From Thermoplasmatota archaeon (GTDB lineage Archaea; Thermoplasmatota; Thermoplasmata; Thermoplasmatales; GCA-001856825): 64,000 bases of DNA. Location of the stretch: assembly GCA_023381415.1 (NCBI GenBank), contig JAMCUN010000007.1:1-64000 (forward strand), given 5' to 3'. A program made the translations under genes and the position numbers. The number at the start of each line of letters is the position of its first letter. Position 1 is the stretch's first letter. The notes under the pieces were generated by a model that saw only the letters and a list, made by a program, of their open reading frames with translations, was not told where the DNA came from and made no database searches. Positions 1 through 8,942 of this stretch are shown piece by piece.

Positions 1-338
1 TCGCCCATTAAAAGGGATCCTGAGATGGGTTCACTACGTTGCGAGACAGTAGGGTTGCTTCTCCGTGGGAGTGCATTGATGCCTGAAGGGAAGGAGCCTT
101 TAGTACGAGAGGAACGGGGCTTCGTGGTCTCTAGTTTACCGGTTGTCTGACAAGGCATTCGCCGGGCAGCCACGTCATATGCGGATAAGAACTGAAAGCA
201 TCTAAGTTCGAAACCGTCCCTGAAAAGAGGCATCGTCATCAGATCTCTTGTAAAAGACAAGTTTGATAGGATCGGGATGTAAGCGTCAAGCCGCAAGGCG
301 AGACGTTAAGTCCGCGATTACTAACGATCGAAAACCTG
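1..338 (+). rRNA. 23S ribosomal RNA, 3' end (5' part outside window)
   Basis: The sarcin-ricin loop sequence AGTACGAGAGGAAC lies at about 102-115, at the expected distance from the 3' end of a large-subunit rRNA. The following bases match the usual domain VI layout, and the end is placed near 335-340 only approximately. No 5S rRNA or tRNA follows; a protein gene begins at 463. This isolation matches the split rRNA genes known in Thermoplasma and its relatives. The 5' remainder lies before base 1. Confidence 0.93.
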
Positions 339-462
339 TAAAATCCATCAACTAACCCTTGCTGATATATGAGCAATTTTTTTCTTTTGCGTATATTAGA
401 GGGGGCTTTTTGTGGCCATTACACCCATTATATTTATAGTGCATTTCTTCTTATTTATTCCA

Positions 463-885
463 ATGAAAATATTATTCATAGCCGGGTTTGGTCCCATTCC
501 AAACGATTTGGTTCCAAGTAAGAAGTTGTACTCCGAAGATTTAGAAATTAGGTTCAACGAGTATGAGGGCGGGTACATGCACGCTCGGAAAATTGAAGGA
601 TGCAAGGGATTTGCCATTTGGCCTCTTTCTCTGGCAGCTGAAGATTGCTTCGGAACGAAGACTTGGCCAGTAAATATTCCTGTACCTCAATCTTGGCTAG
701 AGTTTGAAGTGGAGGATGTGAAAGAAGCATCAGAAGAGATGAAGAGGAAGGGATATAGGCTTCTGCTTGATTCTTACAAAGAACCCTATGGCCAGATAGT
801 CTCTCGGTTCCTCAGTCCAGAGGGCATTTTATTAGGGCTTGTGTACACCCCTTGGTTGCGGGAACAGGGTATCGATCCACCGTAA
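463..885 (+). CDS. VOC (glyoxalase/bleomycin-resistance) family protein
   Basis: The 140-residue product looks like a single VOC-superfamily module: an N-terminal beta strand, a central WLEFEVEDV strand followed by a helix (EASEEMKRKG), then PYGQIVSRFLSPEGILLGLVY, the usual closing strands with a metal-ligand-like region. Members are metal-dependent lyases, isomerases, dioxygenases or binding proteins, and the substrate cannot be told from sequence. The frame is open from a GTG at 412, but that extension would add a hydrophobic stretch atypical of the family, so the ATG at 463 is preferred. It is a single gene directly after the 23S rRNA. Confidence 0.6.
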   Translation: MKILFIAGFGPIPNDLVPSKKLYSEDLEIRFNEYEGGYMHARKIEGCKGFAIWPLSLAAEDCFGTKTWPVNIPVPQSWLEFEVEDVKEASEEMKRKGYRLLLDSYKEPYGQIVSRFLSPEGILLGLVYTPWLREQGIDPP

Positions 886-1067
886 CCGATACTTACCTTC
901 TCGGAGGCTCCAGGAATTACTGATTTGAACCACTTCTCTTAGTTCAGTTTCTTAAATAGAACCTACCGTTATGAAATGCTCTTACCAAGACGCTCCGTCA
1001 AGGGGTGCAGATCATTGTAGCTCTCAAGCACTCCGTCCAGAATCTATATCCTAGCTCTAGATCAGAA

Positions 1068-2069
1068 CTACTGGCTTTGGACTTTGAATAGGTTTGACAA
1101 CTCACTGATTTCGTCGTCTCCAAGAGTCACCTCTGTGGCTCTTATGTTTTCCTCTAGCTGATGTATTCTCGTTGCCCCAATGATCGGAAATAAATATTTT
1201 CCCTTGTGAATAAGCCAAGATAGTGCTAGCTGGGACATTGTTATTCCTTTTGAGTCGGCCTTATCCCTGAATATCTCCAATTCGTTCTTGTTGGTCGCAT
1301 GCAATTGATTCTTCTCGAACCATTTCTCATATTCCTTCCTTGAGTCTTTCTTGTCTTTCTCGAAGTACCTCCCTGCAAGTACTCCCTGTGCCAGCGGACT
1401 GTAAATCATGGATGCCAGCGAGTTGTCTTCAGCTACCTTTATGTTTGTCTTTTCCAGTCCCCGTTCCAAGAGATTGTATTTGTCCTGGATGAAATCGGGG
1501 GGCTCGAGGGGAGAGAAATACCTCAGGTTTAGGAATTTCACAAGGTCAAGGGCAGAGTGGTTTGAGATGCCGTAATGGAGTATCAACCCATCTTCCTCGA
1601 GCATGTTCATCGTCCTGGAAGTCTGCTCTATGCCGGTGCTTTCATCAGGTCCATGCACTATATAGAAATCAACATATTTCATCTGCAACCTTTCTAGGCT
1701 CCTTGATATTGCGTATCTCATGTGTTTCCTGTTTGAGCCTGAGTCATTGGCAAGGGGGCCCGTTCTTCCAACTACCTTGGTAGAGATTACAAAGCTCTCC
1801 CTATCGTATCCTTTCAATGCCTCTCCCACGATCTTCTCCGCGAGCCCCACATTTTCGTAACTGGCCTTGTCCCTCTCATACACCCCCCTGTACACATCCG
1901 CGGTATCGAAGAAGTTGATTCCCAGGTCGTATGCCTTCCTTATTAGCCTTATGGAATACTGCCTATTCACACTCCTCTTGCCATCAACTACAGAATTTGG
2001 TAGATACCAAGTACCAAGAATCAGTTCCGACACCTTGATTCCAGTCTTTCCAAAGCTCTTGTATTTCAT
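1068..2069 (-). CDS. Aldo/keto reductase (Kv-beta/YghZ-like group)
   Basis: This 333-residue protein is a complete TIM-barrel aldo/keto reductase that should reduce carbonyls with NADPH. The catalytic tetrad is visible: D55 and Y60 in FFDTADVY, K98 in ISTKV and H139 in YIVHGPD. The barrel end carries the nucleotide-binding segment PIIGATRIHQLEEN. The length and the YGISNHSA and SPLAQGVLAGRYF motifs resemble the Kv-channel-beta-like AKRs, whose physiological substrates are mostly unknown. It is a monocistronic gene, divergent from the tRNA-Leu gene that follows. Confidence 0.88.
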   Translation of the reverse strand: MKYKSFGKTGIKVSELILGTWYLPNSVVDGKRSVNRQYSIRLIRKAYDLGINFFDTADVYRGVYERDKASYENVGLAEKIVGEALKGYDRESFVISTKVVGRTGPLANDSGSNRKHMRYAISRSLERLQMKYVDFYIVHGPDESTGIEQTSRTMNMLEEDGLILHYGISNHSALDLVKFLNLRYFSPLEPPDFIQDKYNLLERGLEKTNIKVAEDNSLASMIYSPLAQGVLAGRYFEKDKKDSRKEYEKWFEKNQLHATNKNELEIFRDKADSKGITMSQLALSWLIHKGKYLFPIIGATRIHQLEENIRATEVTLGDDEISELSNLFKVQSQ

Positions 2070-2209
2070 GAGGAAGTTAATCTCAGCTCGTTCATATTCT
2101 TTGAGGAATTATACGCTGACGTCCGTCCTGACAAACCATTAAACATTTTAAGCTGCAACGGGTTGACCCGACAAGGAATTAATAGCGCCTTGTTGATACG
2201 GAAAATCAG

Positions 2210-2294
2210 GCGGAGGTTGTCGAGCTTGGCCAAAGGCACCAGATTCAGGGTCTGGTCCCGCAGGGGTTCGCCGGTTCAAATCCGGCCCTCCGCA
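2210..2294 (+). tRNA. tRNA-Leu (anticodon CAG)
   Basis: A class II tRNA of 85 bases. The acceptor GCGGAGG pairs with CCTCCGC, the anticodon arm is CCAGA-TTCAGGG-TCTGG with anticodon CAG, a long variable arm follows, and the T arm is CCGG-TTCAAAT-CCGG. The discriminator base is A. No intron and no encoded CCA are seen. Confidence 0.95.
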
Positions 2295-2384
2295 TCTGGA
2301 ATTTTTTGCGAACGTGATTCATTCCAATTCACTTGGGGCTGGCTAATGCTGGGCGTTCTGGGACATAATGGTAGAGGGGTAACG

Positions 2385-3104
2385 TTAGAGCAAAAAATGT
2401 TCGATTTCAGGGAGCCTGGATATTGTAAGATATGGCTTCTCGTGCAGATAATTCGGTCTATTAAGTGGATTGATCCATACCCCCATTATGCCGATTGATT
2501 GTGGTGCAATCACATCCCATTCCAGGTTATCTCCTACCATCCATGCCTCTTCTGGAGATATTCCCAGTGCCTCAATAGCTCTGACATAAATTTCAGTCTC
2601 CGGCTTACCGACCTTCTGTTCTCCTTCTATAAGGACGTTGTCGAAAAGTTCGGTCAGTCCAAATTTCTCGATCTTATGCCTCTGGGATGAGGAACTTCCG
2701 TTTGTAACCAACGCCAGTTTGTATCCAGCTTCCCTCAGTTTCATTATTGTCTCTTTAGCTCCTGGAAATACGTAGAGCATTTCTTCCTTCATCTCGGAAT
2801 ATCTATCTGCGATTCTATTTGCAAATTCCACATCATCTACCCCGCAATCCTTAAGAGCAAGAGACACAATCTTTCTCCTGCTACTGACAAGGTCCCCCCG
2901 CCATTCCCTGTGTCTTTCCTTATCAGACCAGAACCATTTCGCCTTGGATGTTATGACTCTTTCAAGATCAGCTATCCCAAGATTTCTTGACTGAGCTGCG
3001 AATTCTTTTGCAGTCATCCTCCAGCACTTCTCGGTAAGCTCATCGAACGCGATAATCGTGTCGTCAAGGTCAAGAAGTATTCCTTTAGGTGATTTTGGTT
3101 TCAT
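2385..3104 (-). CDS. HAD-superfamily hydrolase
   Basis: The 239-residue product has all HAD phosphatase motifs: motif I DLDDT (the first Asp is the nucleophile), a helical cap, motif II LVTNGSS, the motif III lysine in KVGKPETEIY, and motif IV MVGDNLEWDV. Cytosolic phosphatase activity on a small phosphorylated metabolite is likely; the substrate is unknown. It starts 6 bases after the stop of the DUF488 gene on the same strand, so the two are probably co-transcribed. Confidence 0.87.
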   Translation of the reverse strand: MKPKSPKGILLDLDDTIIAFDELTEKCWRMTAKEFAAQSRNLGIADLERVITSKAKWFWSDKERHREWRGDLVSSRRKIVSLALKDCGVDDVEFANRIADRYSEMKEEMLYVFPGAKETIMKLREAGYKLALVTNGSSSSQRHKIEKFGLTELFDNVLIEGEQKVGKPETEIYVRAIEALGISPEEAWMVGDNLEWDVIAPQSIGIMGVWINPLNRPNYLHEKPYLTISRLPEIEHFLL

Positions 3105-3110
3105 GAGAGG

Positions 3111-3452
3111 TTATAGATGTTCCTCCACATATTCCTTCAATGCAACCGCATTGTTCTTCTCGTCCACTTTTGACGAATAGAGGAATATCACATCCTTTTT
3201 TCTGCAGATATCCAGCAGCTGGTGAGTTAAGGGGTTGCGGTCAAGTTCGGAAAAATATCTAGACCGAAACTCACCCCACTTCTCCGGGTCGTGGGAATAC
3301 CACTTTCTGAGCTCATCTGATGGGGCAATTTCCTTCATCCATAAGTCAATCTCAAGTTGGTCCTTGGAAATGCCTCTCGGCCAGAGCCGGTCGACAAGTA
3401 ACCTGTATCCTTCTGCATTCTGTGCTTTGTCATAGACTCTAATAATGGTAAT
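3111..3452 (-). CDS. DUF488 family protein, start codon unresolved
   Basis: The frame encodes a near-complete DUF488 protein: [20 protein letters not shown], then [10 protein letters not shown], then [20 protein letters not shown]. The family is about 115 residues and normally begins just before the IxRVYD strand. In this frame, open from 3488 to the stop at 3111, there is no ATG, GTG or TTG before codon 3338, which lies well inside the conserved domain. The start must therefore be a rare codon (ATT at 3452 is plausible), or the gene is broken or mis-sequenced there. It sits 6 bases ahead of the HAD gene. DUF488 function is not established. Confidence 0.7.
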   Translation of the reverse strand: MTIIRVYDKAQNAEGYRLLVDRLWPRGISKDQLEIDLWMKEIAPSDELRKWYSHDPEKWGEFRSRYFSELDRNPLTHQLLDICRKKDVIFLYSSKVDEKNNAVALKEYVEEHL

Positions 3453-3567
3453 CGTGACAGATATATCTTCGATCGGAAGATAAAGGTTTCATATCTAAGC
3501 TGCTGTGGGTGAAGTGACACATTTTTAACAAGCGAAAATTTATTAAGTATACTTTAAATACTATCAA

Positions 3568-4308
3568 GTGGACTCGCAAATCTCCGTTAGCATCATTACA
3601 GCTACGCTAAACGAGAGAGGCAACGTGAAGCAGTTCGTAGAGAGGGTCCATAAAGTGATGGGAGGAAGCAAGTACGAGATAATTGTGGTTGACGATAACA
3701 GTACAGATGGAACAATAGAGCAACTTGAAAGTGTTGAGAGGGAATATCCATCTCTGACTGTAAAGGCAAATCCTCATAGGGTTGGCCTGCTGAAGTCAAA
3801 TCTCATGGGGATCAAGGAGTCAAGAGGAGAATACAAAATAGTTATGGATGCGGATCTACAGCACCCTCCAGAGAAGATCAAGGATGCCGTGGACAAGCTT
3901 TCTGGCGGTGTTGATTGCGTTGTCATGAGCAGATTCGTAGATGGTAGCAGGGTCGAGCGAAGGGAGCATTACAGGTCAGTTGCTACCTCCATGGCGATAG
4001 CCCTGTGCCACCTGCTTGTACCCCAGACAAAGGATTTCAGAGACCCGATATCAGGCTTCTTCGCCATGGGAAGAAATGTGGAGATACCTTACGATAGGCT
4101 GTTCTCCTGTTTCGGAGGGCATAGGGGGTACAAGGTTCTTGTACCAATAATAGCAAACAATGAAGGCAAAAAGTTCACAGAGCTGCCATACAGTTTCAAC
4201 AGCAGGTACTGGGGAGAATCTAAGATTGGGAGGGAGAATTTGTTGATTCCAAGATATATTACCGAGCTGAGGCAGTACAGGAGCATGTTCAAGGAGCCTG
4301 AGTTCTAA
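3568..4308 (+). CDS. GT2 glycosyltransferase, dolichol-phosphate mannosyltransferase-like
   Basis: A 246-residue soluble GT-A enzyme. It opens with VSIITATLNERGNV, followed by the nucleotide-binding VDDNSTDGT (41-49) and the metal-binding MDADLQHPP (DxD at 94-96). The C-terminal part (TKDFRDPISGFFAMGR, then Y-W-G-E-S-K) matches DPM1-like enzymes that move a sugar from GDP- or UDP-sugar to a polyprenyl phosphate on the cytoplasmic face. No membrane segment is present. The GTG start lies about 28 bases after a TTTATT box. The next gene starts at the base after the stop. It is the first gene of a cell-surface glycan region. Confidence 0.85.
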   Translation: MDSQISVSIITATLNERGNVKQFVERVHKVMGGSKYEIIVVDDNSTDGTIEQLESVEREYPSLTVKANPHRVGLLKSNLMGIKESRGEYKIVMDADLQHPPEKIKDAVDKLSGGVDCVVMSRFVDGSRVERREHYRSVATSMAIALCHLLVPQTKDFRDPISGFFAMGRNVEIPYDRLFSCFGGHRGYKVLVPIIANNEGKKFTELPYSFNSRYWGESKIGRENLLIPRYITELRQYRSMFKEPEF

Positions 4309-4938
4309 ATGGAGTCTGTAAGGGACAGAAAGATAAGGGAAGCAAAGGAATTCTTTTCCAAAATCAACACAAGAAACTCCCTTTTCATTGGAGTGAGTGG
4401 GTCGGTTTCATACGAACCAAGGGACAATGATGATATCGACATTTTCCTCATTGCCAAAACAAACAGATTGTGGACTTCCATACTGGAGGTGCTCCTGTTC
4501 AGGAGGATATATCGTTTCAACGACCTCTGTCTCTCCCTCTGCATGGACGATTCTTATGCAGTCCCCTACTTCACAGACTTGAAGGAGGGCCTTGCAGTGC
4601 AAGATTCAGTAAGAGTGGTCCCAATATCAGGTGAAGAATACTTCAACGGTCTCATAAGGAGATCAAAACTTATACTCAAAGAGTTGAACGAAAATTATGA
4701 ACCAGCTCGGCAGGTGAATTCCCCAAAACGCTCCATATCAAGCCCGATCGAGTTTCTTGCGTTCATATTCGTGGCCTCTTGGATAAATTTCAAGGCTATA
4801 GTGGAAAGCAGGATTAACTCAAAGAGGGGTGAAGGGACTTTCAGCACGGTTTTCTCACTTCACACATGCTACTTCGACACAGAAAAATACAGGGTTCTGA
4901 ACGAGAGATATTTGAAGAATGAAGCGTATACAGAATGA
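4309..4938 (+). CDS. Nucleotidyltransferase-fold protein
   Basis: The 209-residue product starts with a pol-beta-type nucleotidyltransferase core: a helix, then FIGVSGSVSYEPRDNDDIDIF, where GS (31-32) and DxD (D42/D44) are the signature nucleotide and metal positions. The rest is helical and not recognised; it lacks the short length of MNT antitoxins. It begins immediately after the GT2 gene, so translation is probably coupled. A role transferring a nucleotidyl group in glycan or lipid assembly is inferred from context only. Confidence 0.6.
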   Translation: MESVRDRKIREAKEFFSKINTRNSLFIGVSGSVSYEPRDNDDIDIFLIAKTNRLWTSILEVLLFRRIYRFNDLCLSLCMDDSYAVPYFTDLKEGLAVQDSVRVVPISGEEYFNGLIRRSKLILKELNENYEPARQVNSPKRSISSPIEFLAFIFVASWINFKAIVESRINSKRGEGTFSTVFSLHTCYFDTEKYRVLNERYLKNEAYTE

Positions 4939-5000
4939 ATCTATAACCATCTTTCAAATGGATGTGGGGGTGGATCTTCCGCCTTTATTCACACTTCTCA

Positions 5001-6788
5001 TCAACCAGAAAATATGGAGCCGTTCAGAAAGTTGAACCTCTTGTTCTTTGCTATCATTACCATCGTAACTATCACGCTTATTGTGAATGCGCTGACCAGC
5101 GGGAAGATGAAGAGGTTTGAAGAAGTGATCCACGTCCTCAGGGCCTCCTGCTGACCAAGGGGTGATGCAAAATAATTGATAGAAAGTGAAGGGACAACGA
5201 AGTATGTGAAAGAATAATTCAGAAAAGTGAGGAGAAGGGGGTAGAGGGAGAATACCGTGTAGTTCCAAAGATCCCTGTTTATAAGGAAGAGGGGGACGAG
5301 GACGATGAGATACTGTGGGTCTACAAAATTGTAAGTAAGGAAGAAGAACAGGAATTCCATGATGACGTAATTCACCACATCCCCCCTCTTGTAATAGTAG
5401 ACTATGCACAGTGTAATCAGGAAAGGGATGAAGAGGTAGAGGAAGATGGGCGGGAAATGAGGGATCCCTAACCTAGAAATGATGACCTGCCATGACAACC
5501 CCTGAGCGAAAAAAACACCGTTAAATGTCGGCACTGACCTGCTGTAGATCATCACTTCTATCTCTGTCACAAAATTTCCGGAAAAAAGGTAGATCAAGGC
5601 AGCAGGAATGGATGATAACACTGCAATTCCTAGGTCTCGGAGCTTGTTTTTGCTGGAGATAAGAATGAAGGGGAATATGAACACAGGGAATATCTTCACC
5701 CAGAATCCGACCACGGATAGGAGAATCGCCAGATCTGTTCTTTCCTTTTTCATGAAATATATTGAAGAGAGGAGAAATAGAGAAGCAATTATGTCGAGCT
5801 GCCCCCAGACGACGCCTATCAGTATCACAAATGGGCTGAGGAGCCATATCTTTGTCAGGTTGTAGTGAAGTTTGAATTTCTTTAGAAGAAGGTAGTAAAT
5901 CCCGAACACGGACAACACCATGGGGACCTTCGCAAGAAGGTAATAAACAGGCAATGAGCTGGGTATAAAACCAAGCCAGGCATCGTAGTAGTTCCCTATT
6001 CTTACAGCCGGAAAGATCAATGAAGACGGGGACGGCAATGGGGTATGAGTGATCAGTCCGGACAAGAAGTCGGATACAGTGGACCAGACCAAATAATATG
6101 GAGGATAGGACCACTTTAGGGATCCGGGTATGTCAATTGATCTGATGAAGGGATTCACGCCAGAGAGTTTGTGCAAACCTCCTGAGATCATGAAGAACAT
6201 GTCGTATCTCTGCCCGAAGAATGCCGCTAGAACCAGATATGAGATGGCAATCGGCAATATCCACAACCTTGACCTGAAAGGTGCAAAGTATATTCCAGCC
6301 ATCAGAGATGCAAATGAGAGGAGGAGGGTGATCTCACTCCCCATTGGGTCTGGAGAATTCGTGAAAGAAACGGATATGTTCACCAATAGGCCATTGACCG
6401 CTATGTAGTATCTCTCCACCTGAGGGGTTCCAGGGACGCTAAGTCCGAAGTCAAATGAGAGGAAGGAAACATTGTGAAAAGTTTGACTGAATATTGGGTT
6501 TGAAATGTTATTAATCTGAAATACGGAGGCATTTACTGTGCTCACGTTCCTGTCCAGGAACACAGAGACAACTGCCGAAGGACTGTACCAGAGGAAACTG
6601 TGGATGTAAATAACTGAAGGGGATACGGTAAGAGAACCTCCATCGAATGAATAGGAATTCACTTCCTGAGTTTGTCCATTCAATGAGAAGTAGAAAGACA
6701 CGCTGAAAAGCACAATTGCTACTACAATCAGGGCATAGAAGAATTGCCTATGATTTATGTTTCTAGAATTACCGCTATTCATTTTCAC
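5001..6788 (-). CDS. Polytopic membrane protein, probable GT-C glycosyltransferase
   Basis: A 595-residue protein with an N-terminal membrane anchor (about 17-36), an exported beta-rich segment (about 40-150), and then some ten membrane helices. The loop GQRYDMFF (191-198) and the WGQLD motif at the start of a helix (327-331) are typical of GT-C/GT87-like enzymes that use polyprenyl-phosphate sugars on the outer face of the membrane. It has the opposite orientation to the GT2-nucleotidyltransferase pair but lies next to it, and could use the lipid-linked sugar that pair makes. The exact family was not confirmed. Confidence 0.65.
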   Translation of the reverse strand: MKMNSGNSRNINHRQFFYALIVVAIVLFSVSFYFSLNGQTQEVNSYSFDGGSLTVSPSVIYIHSFLWYSPSAVVSVFLDRNVSTVNASVFQINNISNPIFSQTFHNVSFLSFDFGLSVPGTPQVERYYIAVNGLLVNISVSFTNSPDPMGSEITLLLSFASLMAGIYFAPFRSRLWILPIAISYLVLAAFFGQRYDMFFMISGGLHKLSGVNPFIRSIDIPGSLKWSYPPYYLVWSTVSDFLSGLITHTPLPSPSSLIFPAVRIGNYYDAWLGFIPSSLPVYYLLAKVPMVLSVFGIYYLLLKKFKLHYNLTKIWLLSPFVILIGVVWGQLDIIASLFLLSSIYFMKKERTDLAILLSVVGFWVKIFPVFIFPFILISSKNKLRDLGIAVLSSIPAALIYLFSGNFVTEIEVMIYSRSVPTFNGVFFAQGLSWQVIISRLGIPHFPPIFLYLFIPFLITLCIVYYYKRGDVVNYVIMEFLFFFLTYNFVDPQYLIVLVPLFLINRDLWNYTVFSLYPLLLTFLNYSFTYFVVPSLSINYFASPLGQQEALRTWITSSNLFIFPLVSAFTISVIVTMVMIAKNKRFNFLNGSIFSG

Positions 6789-6984
6789 GTACTATAGTCC
6801 CTCTGAAATTCTGTTCAGGAATATGACTGCCATCTAAGATTGATGAAGTTGGACGGCCAGAAACGGAATAATCCGAATATGTTCTTCCATCTCCAATAGC
6901 ATTCAGCATATCGCCAATATTTCTTGGCATCTTCATTATGGAATGCTACAAAAGGAAGTTATTAATCTTTATCAATCTCGCACG

Positions 6985-8091
6985 CTACGACCTGAAGTTG
7001 ACTGCTCCCGTCTTCCTGTAAGCAAAGATGATGTAATCTGAACAGCTCCACAAAATTGGCAAATGTCCCACTGCGGAATCTATACGCTTGATGAAGTCGA
7101 GCTTCGAAGCCATGCTGATCAATTTCTTGTAGTTGTATGGCGGAATTATTGAACAAACACCTGCCATAGAAACCCTCTCCATTCCATCCAATGTATCAAA
7201 AAAGCCTGGTTCCCGGGGAAATGAAAGACTGTTATACCTGCTGTAGTTTGCGGTTAGTTTGCCAGATATCCTCTCACGTACATATCCTCCTCTCCCCTGA
7301 ACAAAATTGAGGAAGAGGTCAAGGAGGCCGTACTTGTTCAAAAACGATCCAATGAAATATCCTCCTTTCTTAAGGTTGTAATTAAGAATATTGACTATCT
7401 TCTTTGGGTCCTCCAAATTTAAGAAACCGTAGGATGAGAATACGATGTCATAAGTTTCGGAAAAGTTTTCATTTCCCTCAACAAGTATCCACTTCACATC
7501 GGCTTCCGCTTTCGGATGCATTTCCTTCGATCTCCTGAGAGAAACTTCAGACGCGTCCACTTCAGTCAGTCTCACCCTTTTACCCAAGGAAAATACCTCA
7601 GAATTTGGGCCGCATCCCAGGTCGATTATACTACAACCATCTGTTGCGTATTCATTCAATAGTCGGGTCGTCTGCTCTCTCATGTACCTCTGAACCCAGT
7701 TTGACTGAATCTCGACTATATAGTCGTCTACTACCCTATCAAATATCTTTCCAAGTATGTCTAGATTGTACTCAGGTTCACCGTCGGTTGGCTGAAAGAC
7801 GACTATGCTCTCGACGCCTTTAAAGTAGCGATCGAAATGCTCCTTCCCGTATTTATCCGTGAAAAGCTTGGCGTAATTTCCTATATTTTCAAAATATGCC
7901 CTCAGATATGTTGAACCAACCTTGGCGAAAGGGTAGATCTTCAGCTCATCTACCCATTCACCAGTTGGTATCACAATGATCTTCCCGTCAGATTCGACGA
8001 AATTCAATCGAAGTTCTCTTTGAAATGGCCCGCCAATGGTCAATCTTATACTACGATCATTATATTTTTCTGAATACAAATAGGGTCTCAT
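6985..8091 (-). CDS. Class I SAM-dependent methyltransferase with unknown N-terminal domain
   Basis: From the ATG at 8091 the protein has 368 residues. About 150 unassigned N-terminal residues precede a Rossmann methyltransferase with IIDLGCGPN (SAM loop, around 155-163), an acidic strand LTEVDAS, and YDIVFSSYGFLNL as motif IV. The frame also offers a TTG at 8130; the ATG is preferred for codon type. Even so it overlaps the upstream methyltransferase gene by 32 bases, so the two are likely co-translated. The acceptor is unknown; glycan or lipid methylation is inferred from the neighbours. Confidence 0.75.
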   Translation of the reverse strand: MRPYLYSEKYNDRSIRLTIGGPFQRELRLNFVESDGKIIVIPTGEWVDELKIYPFAKVGSTYLRAYFENIGNYAKLFTDKYGKEHFDRYFKGVESIVVFQPTDGEPEYNLDILGKIFDRVVDDYIVEIQSNWVQRYMREQTTRLLNEYATDGCSIIDLGCGPNSEVFSLGKRVRLTEVDASEVSLRRSKEMHPKAEADVKWILVEGNENFSETYDIVFSSYGFLNLEDPKKIVNILNYNLKKGGYFIGSFLNKYGLLDLFLNFVQGRGGYVRERISGKLTANYSRYNSLSFPREPGFFDTLDGMERVSMAGVCSIIPPYNYKKLISMASKLDFIKRIDSAVGHLPILWSCSDYIIFAYRKTGAVNFRS

Positions 8092-8881
8092 CTCCAAGTC
8101 GGTTAAACGGCGGAACACTCGTGAAAGCAACTTCCATCTTATTCAGGACGGCCCTTATTTCTGGAGCTTTGATCTTCTCACTAATCGAGGGTATGGCAAA
8201 TATCCCAAGCCCCTGAATGCGCTCAATCCTGAAAGATGGAGGAACGAGTCCTAGAAACTCATAGTTGTAGAAATAGTGAGATTCAATCTTTTGCCCAACA
8301 ACTTCAACAGCCAGGTCTCCACCTATCCTAGCGAAGAGTTTCCTAAACCTGAAGCGTATCAGGTCAACTAAAAACTCGGCAAAGGAAAGCCTATTCCTGA
8401 CGCTCGTGATAAAATACCCTCCAGACTCTACAACTCTTTCCAGGGAGCTAAAGAATTTTTCTAGTTGTGGTTCGTTGTTAAGGGCGCCATTGAATGAATA
8501 CACCATCCCAAACTTGCCGTCAAGAGACTCAACGGACGCTGCTGGCATCTTTACACCTCTGAACTTGTCTCCCAATCCAAATTTCTTAAGCTTCTCTGAG
8601 GAATAGTCTATCATCCCCTTGGAAACATCTATGCAAGTTAGATTACAACCTGTTGCGTTTATAACCTTCCTGGCCTCTTCTCCAGTGCCGCATCCAATTT
8701 CAAGGACGTTCCACCCCTCTTTGTAGCGGCTCACAACTGAATCGACCTCCTTTTCCCTTATACCTACATTTATGAAATTAGCCTGGATTTTCTCGTCGTA
8801 GATCGGAGCAGCAGAGGAAAATATCTTGTCAAGATTGTTGTAATAATCCTCCAGATTGCAATCCACGGAAATTCGAAACAA
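8060..8881 (-). CDS. Class I SAM-dependent methyltransferase
   Basis: The 273-residue product contains VLEIGCGTGEEARKV (SAM loop), the acidic strand LTCIDVSKGMIDY and VYSFNGALNNE, the layout of Ubie-like small-molecule methyltransferases. Its 3' end overlaps the next methyltransferase gene. The annotated start is TTG at 8881; a GTG at 8866 lies about 26 bases after a TTTATTAA box and would suit a leaderless message, so the start is uncertain by five residues. The substrate is unknown. Confidence 0.8.
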   Translation of the reverse strand: MFRISVDCNLEDYYNNLDKIFSSAAPIYDEKIQANFINVGIREKEVDSVVSRYKEGWNVLEIGCGTGEEARKVINATGCNLTCIDVSKGMIDYSSEKLKKFGLGDKFRGVKMPAASVESLDGKFGMVYSFNGALNNEPQLEKFFSSLERVVESGGYFITSVRNRLSFAEFLVDLIRFRFRKLFARIGGDLAVEVVGQKIESHYFYNYEFLGLVPPSFRIERIQGLGIFAIPSISEKIKAPEIRAVLNKMEVAFTSVPPFNRLGDETLFVFRKI

Positions 8882-8942
8882 AAGGCATTAATAAACATTC
8901 GGTCTGGAAATCATTTTTAACTGAGGCTCGCTTAATCATGTA

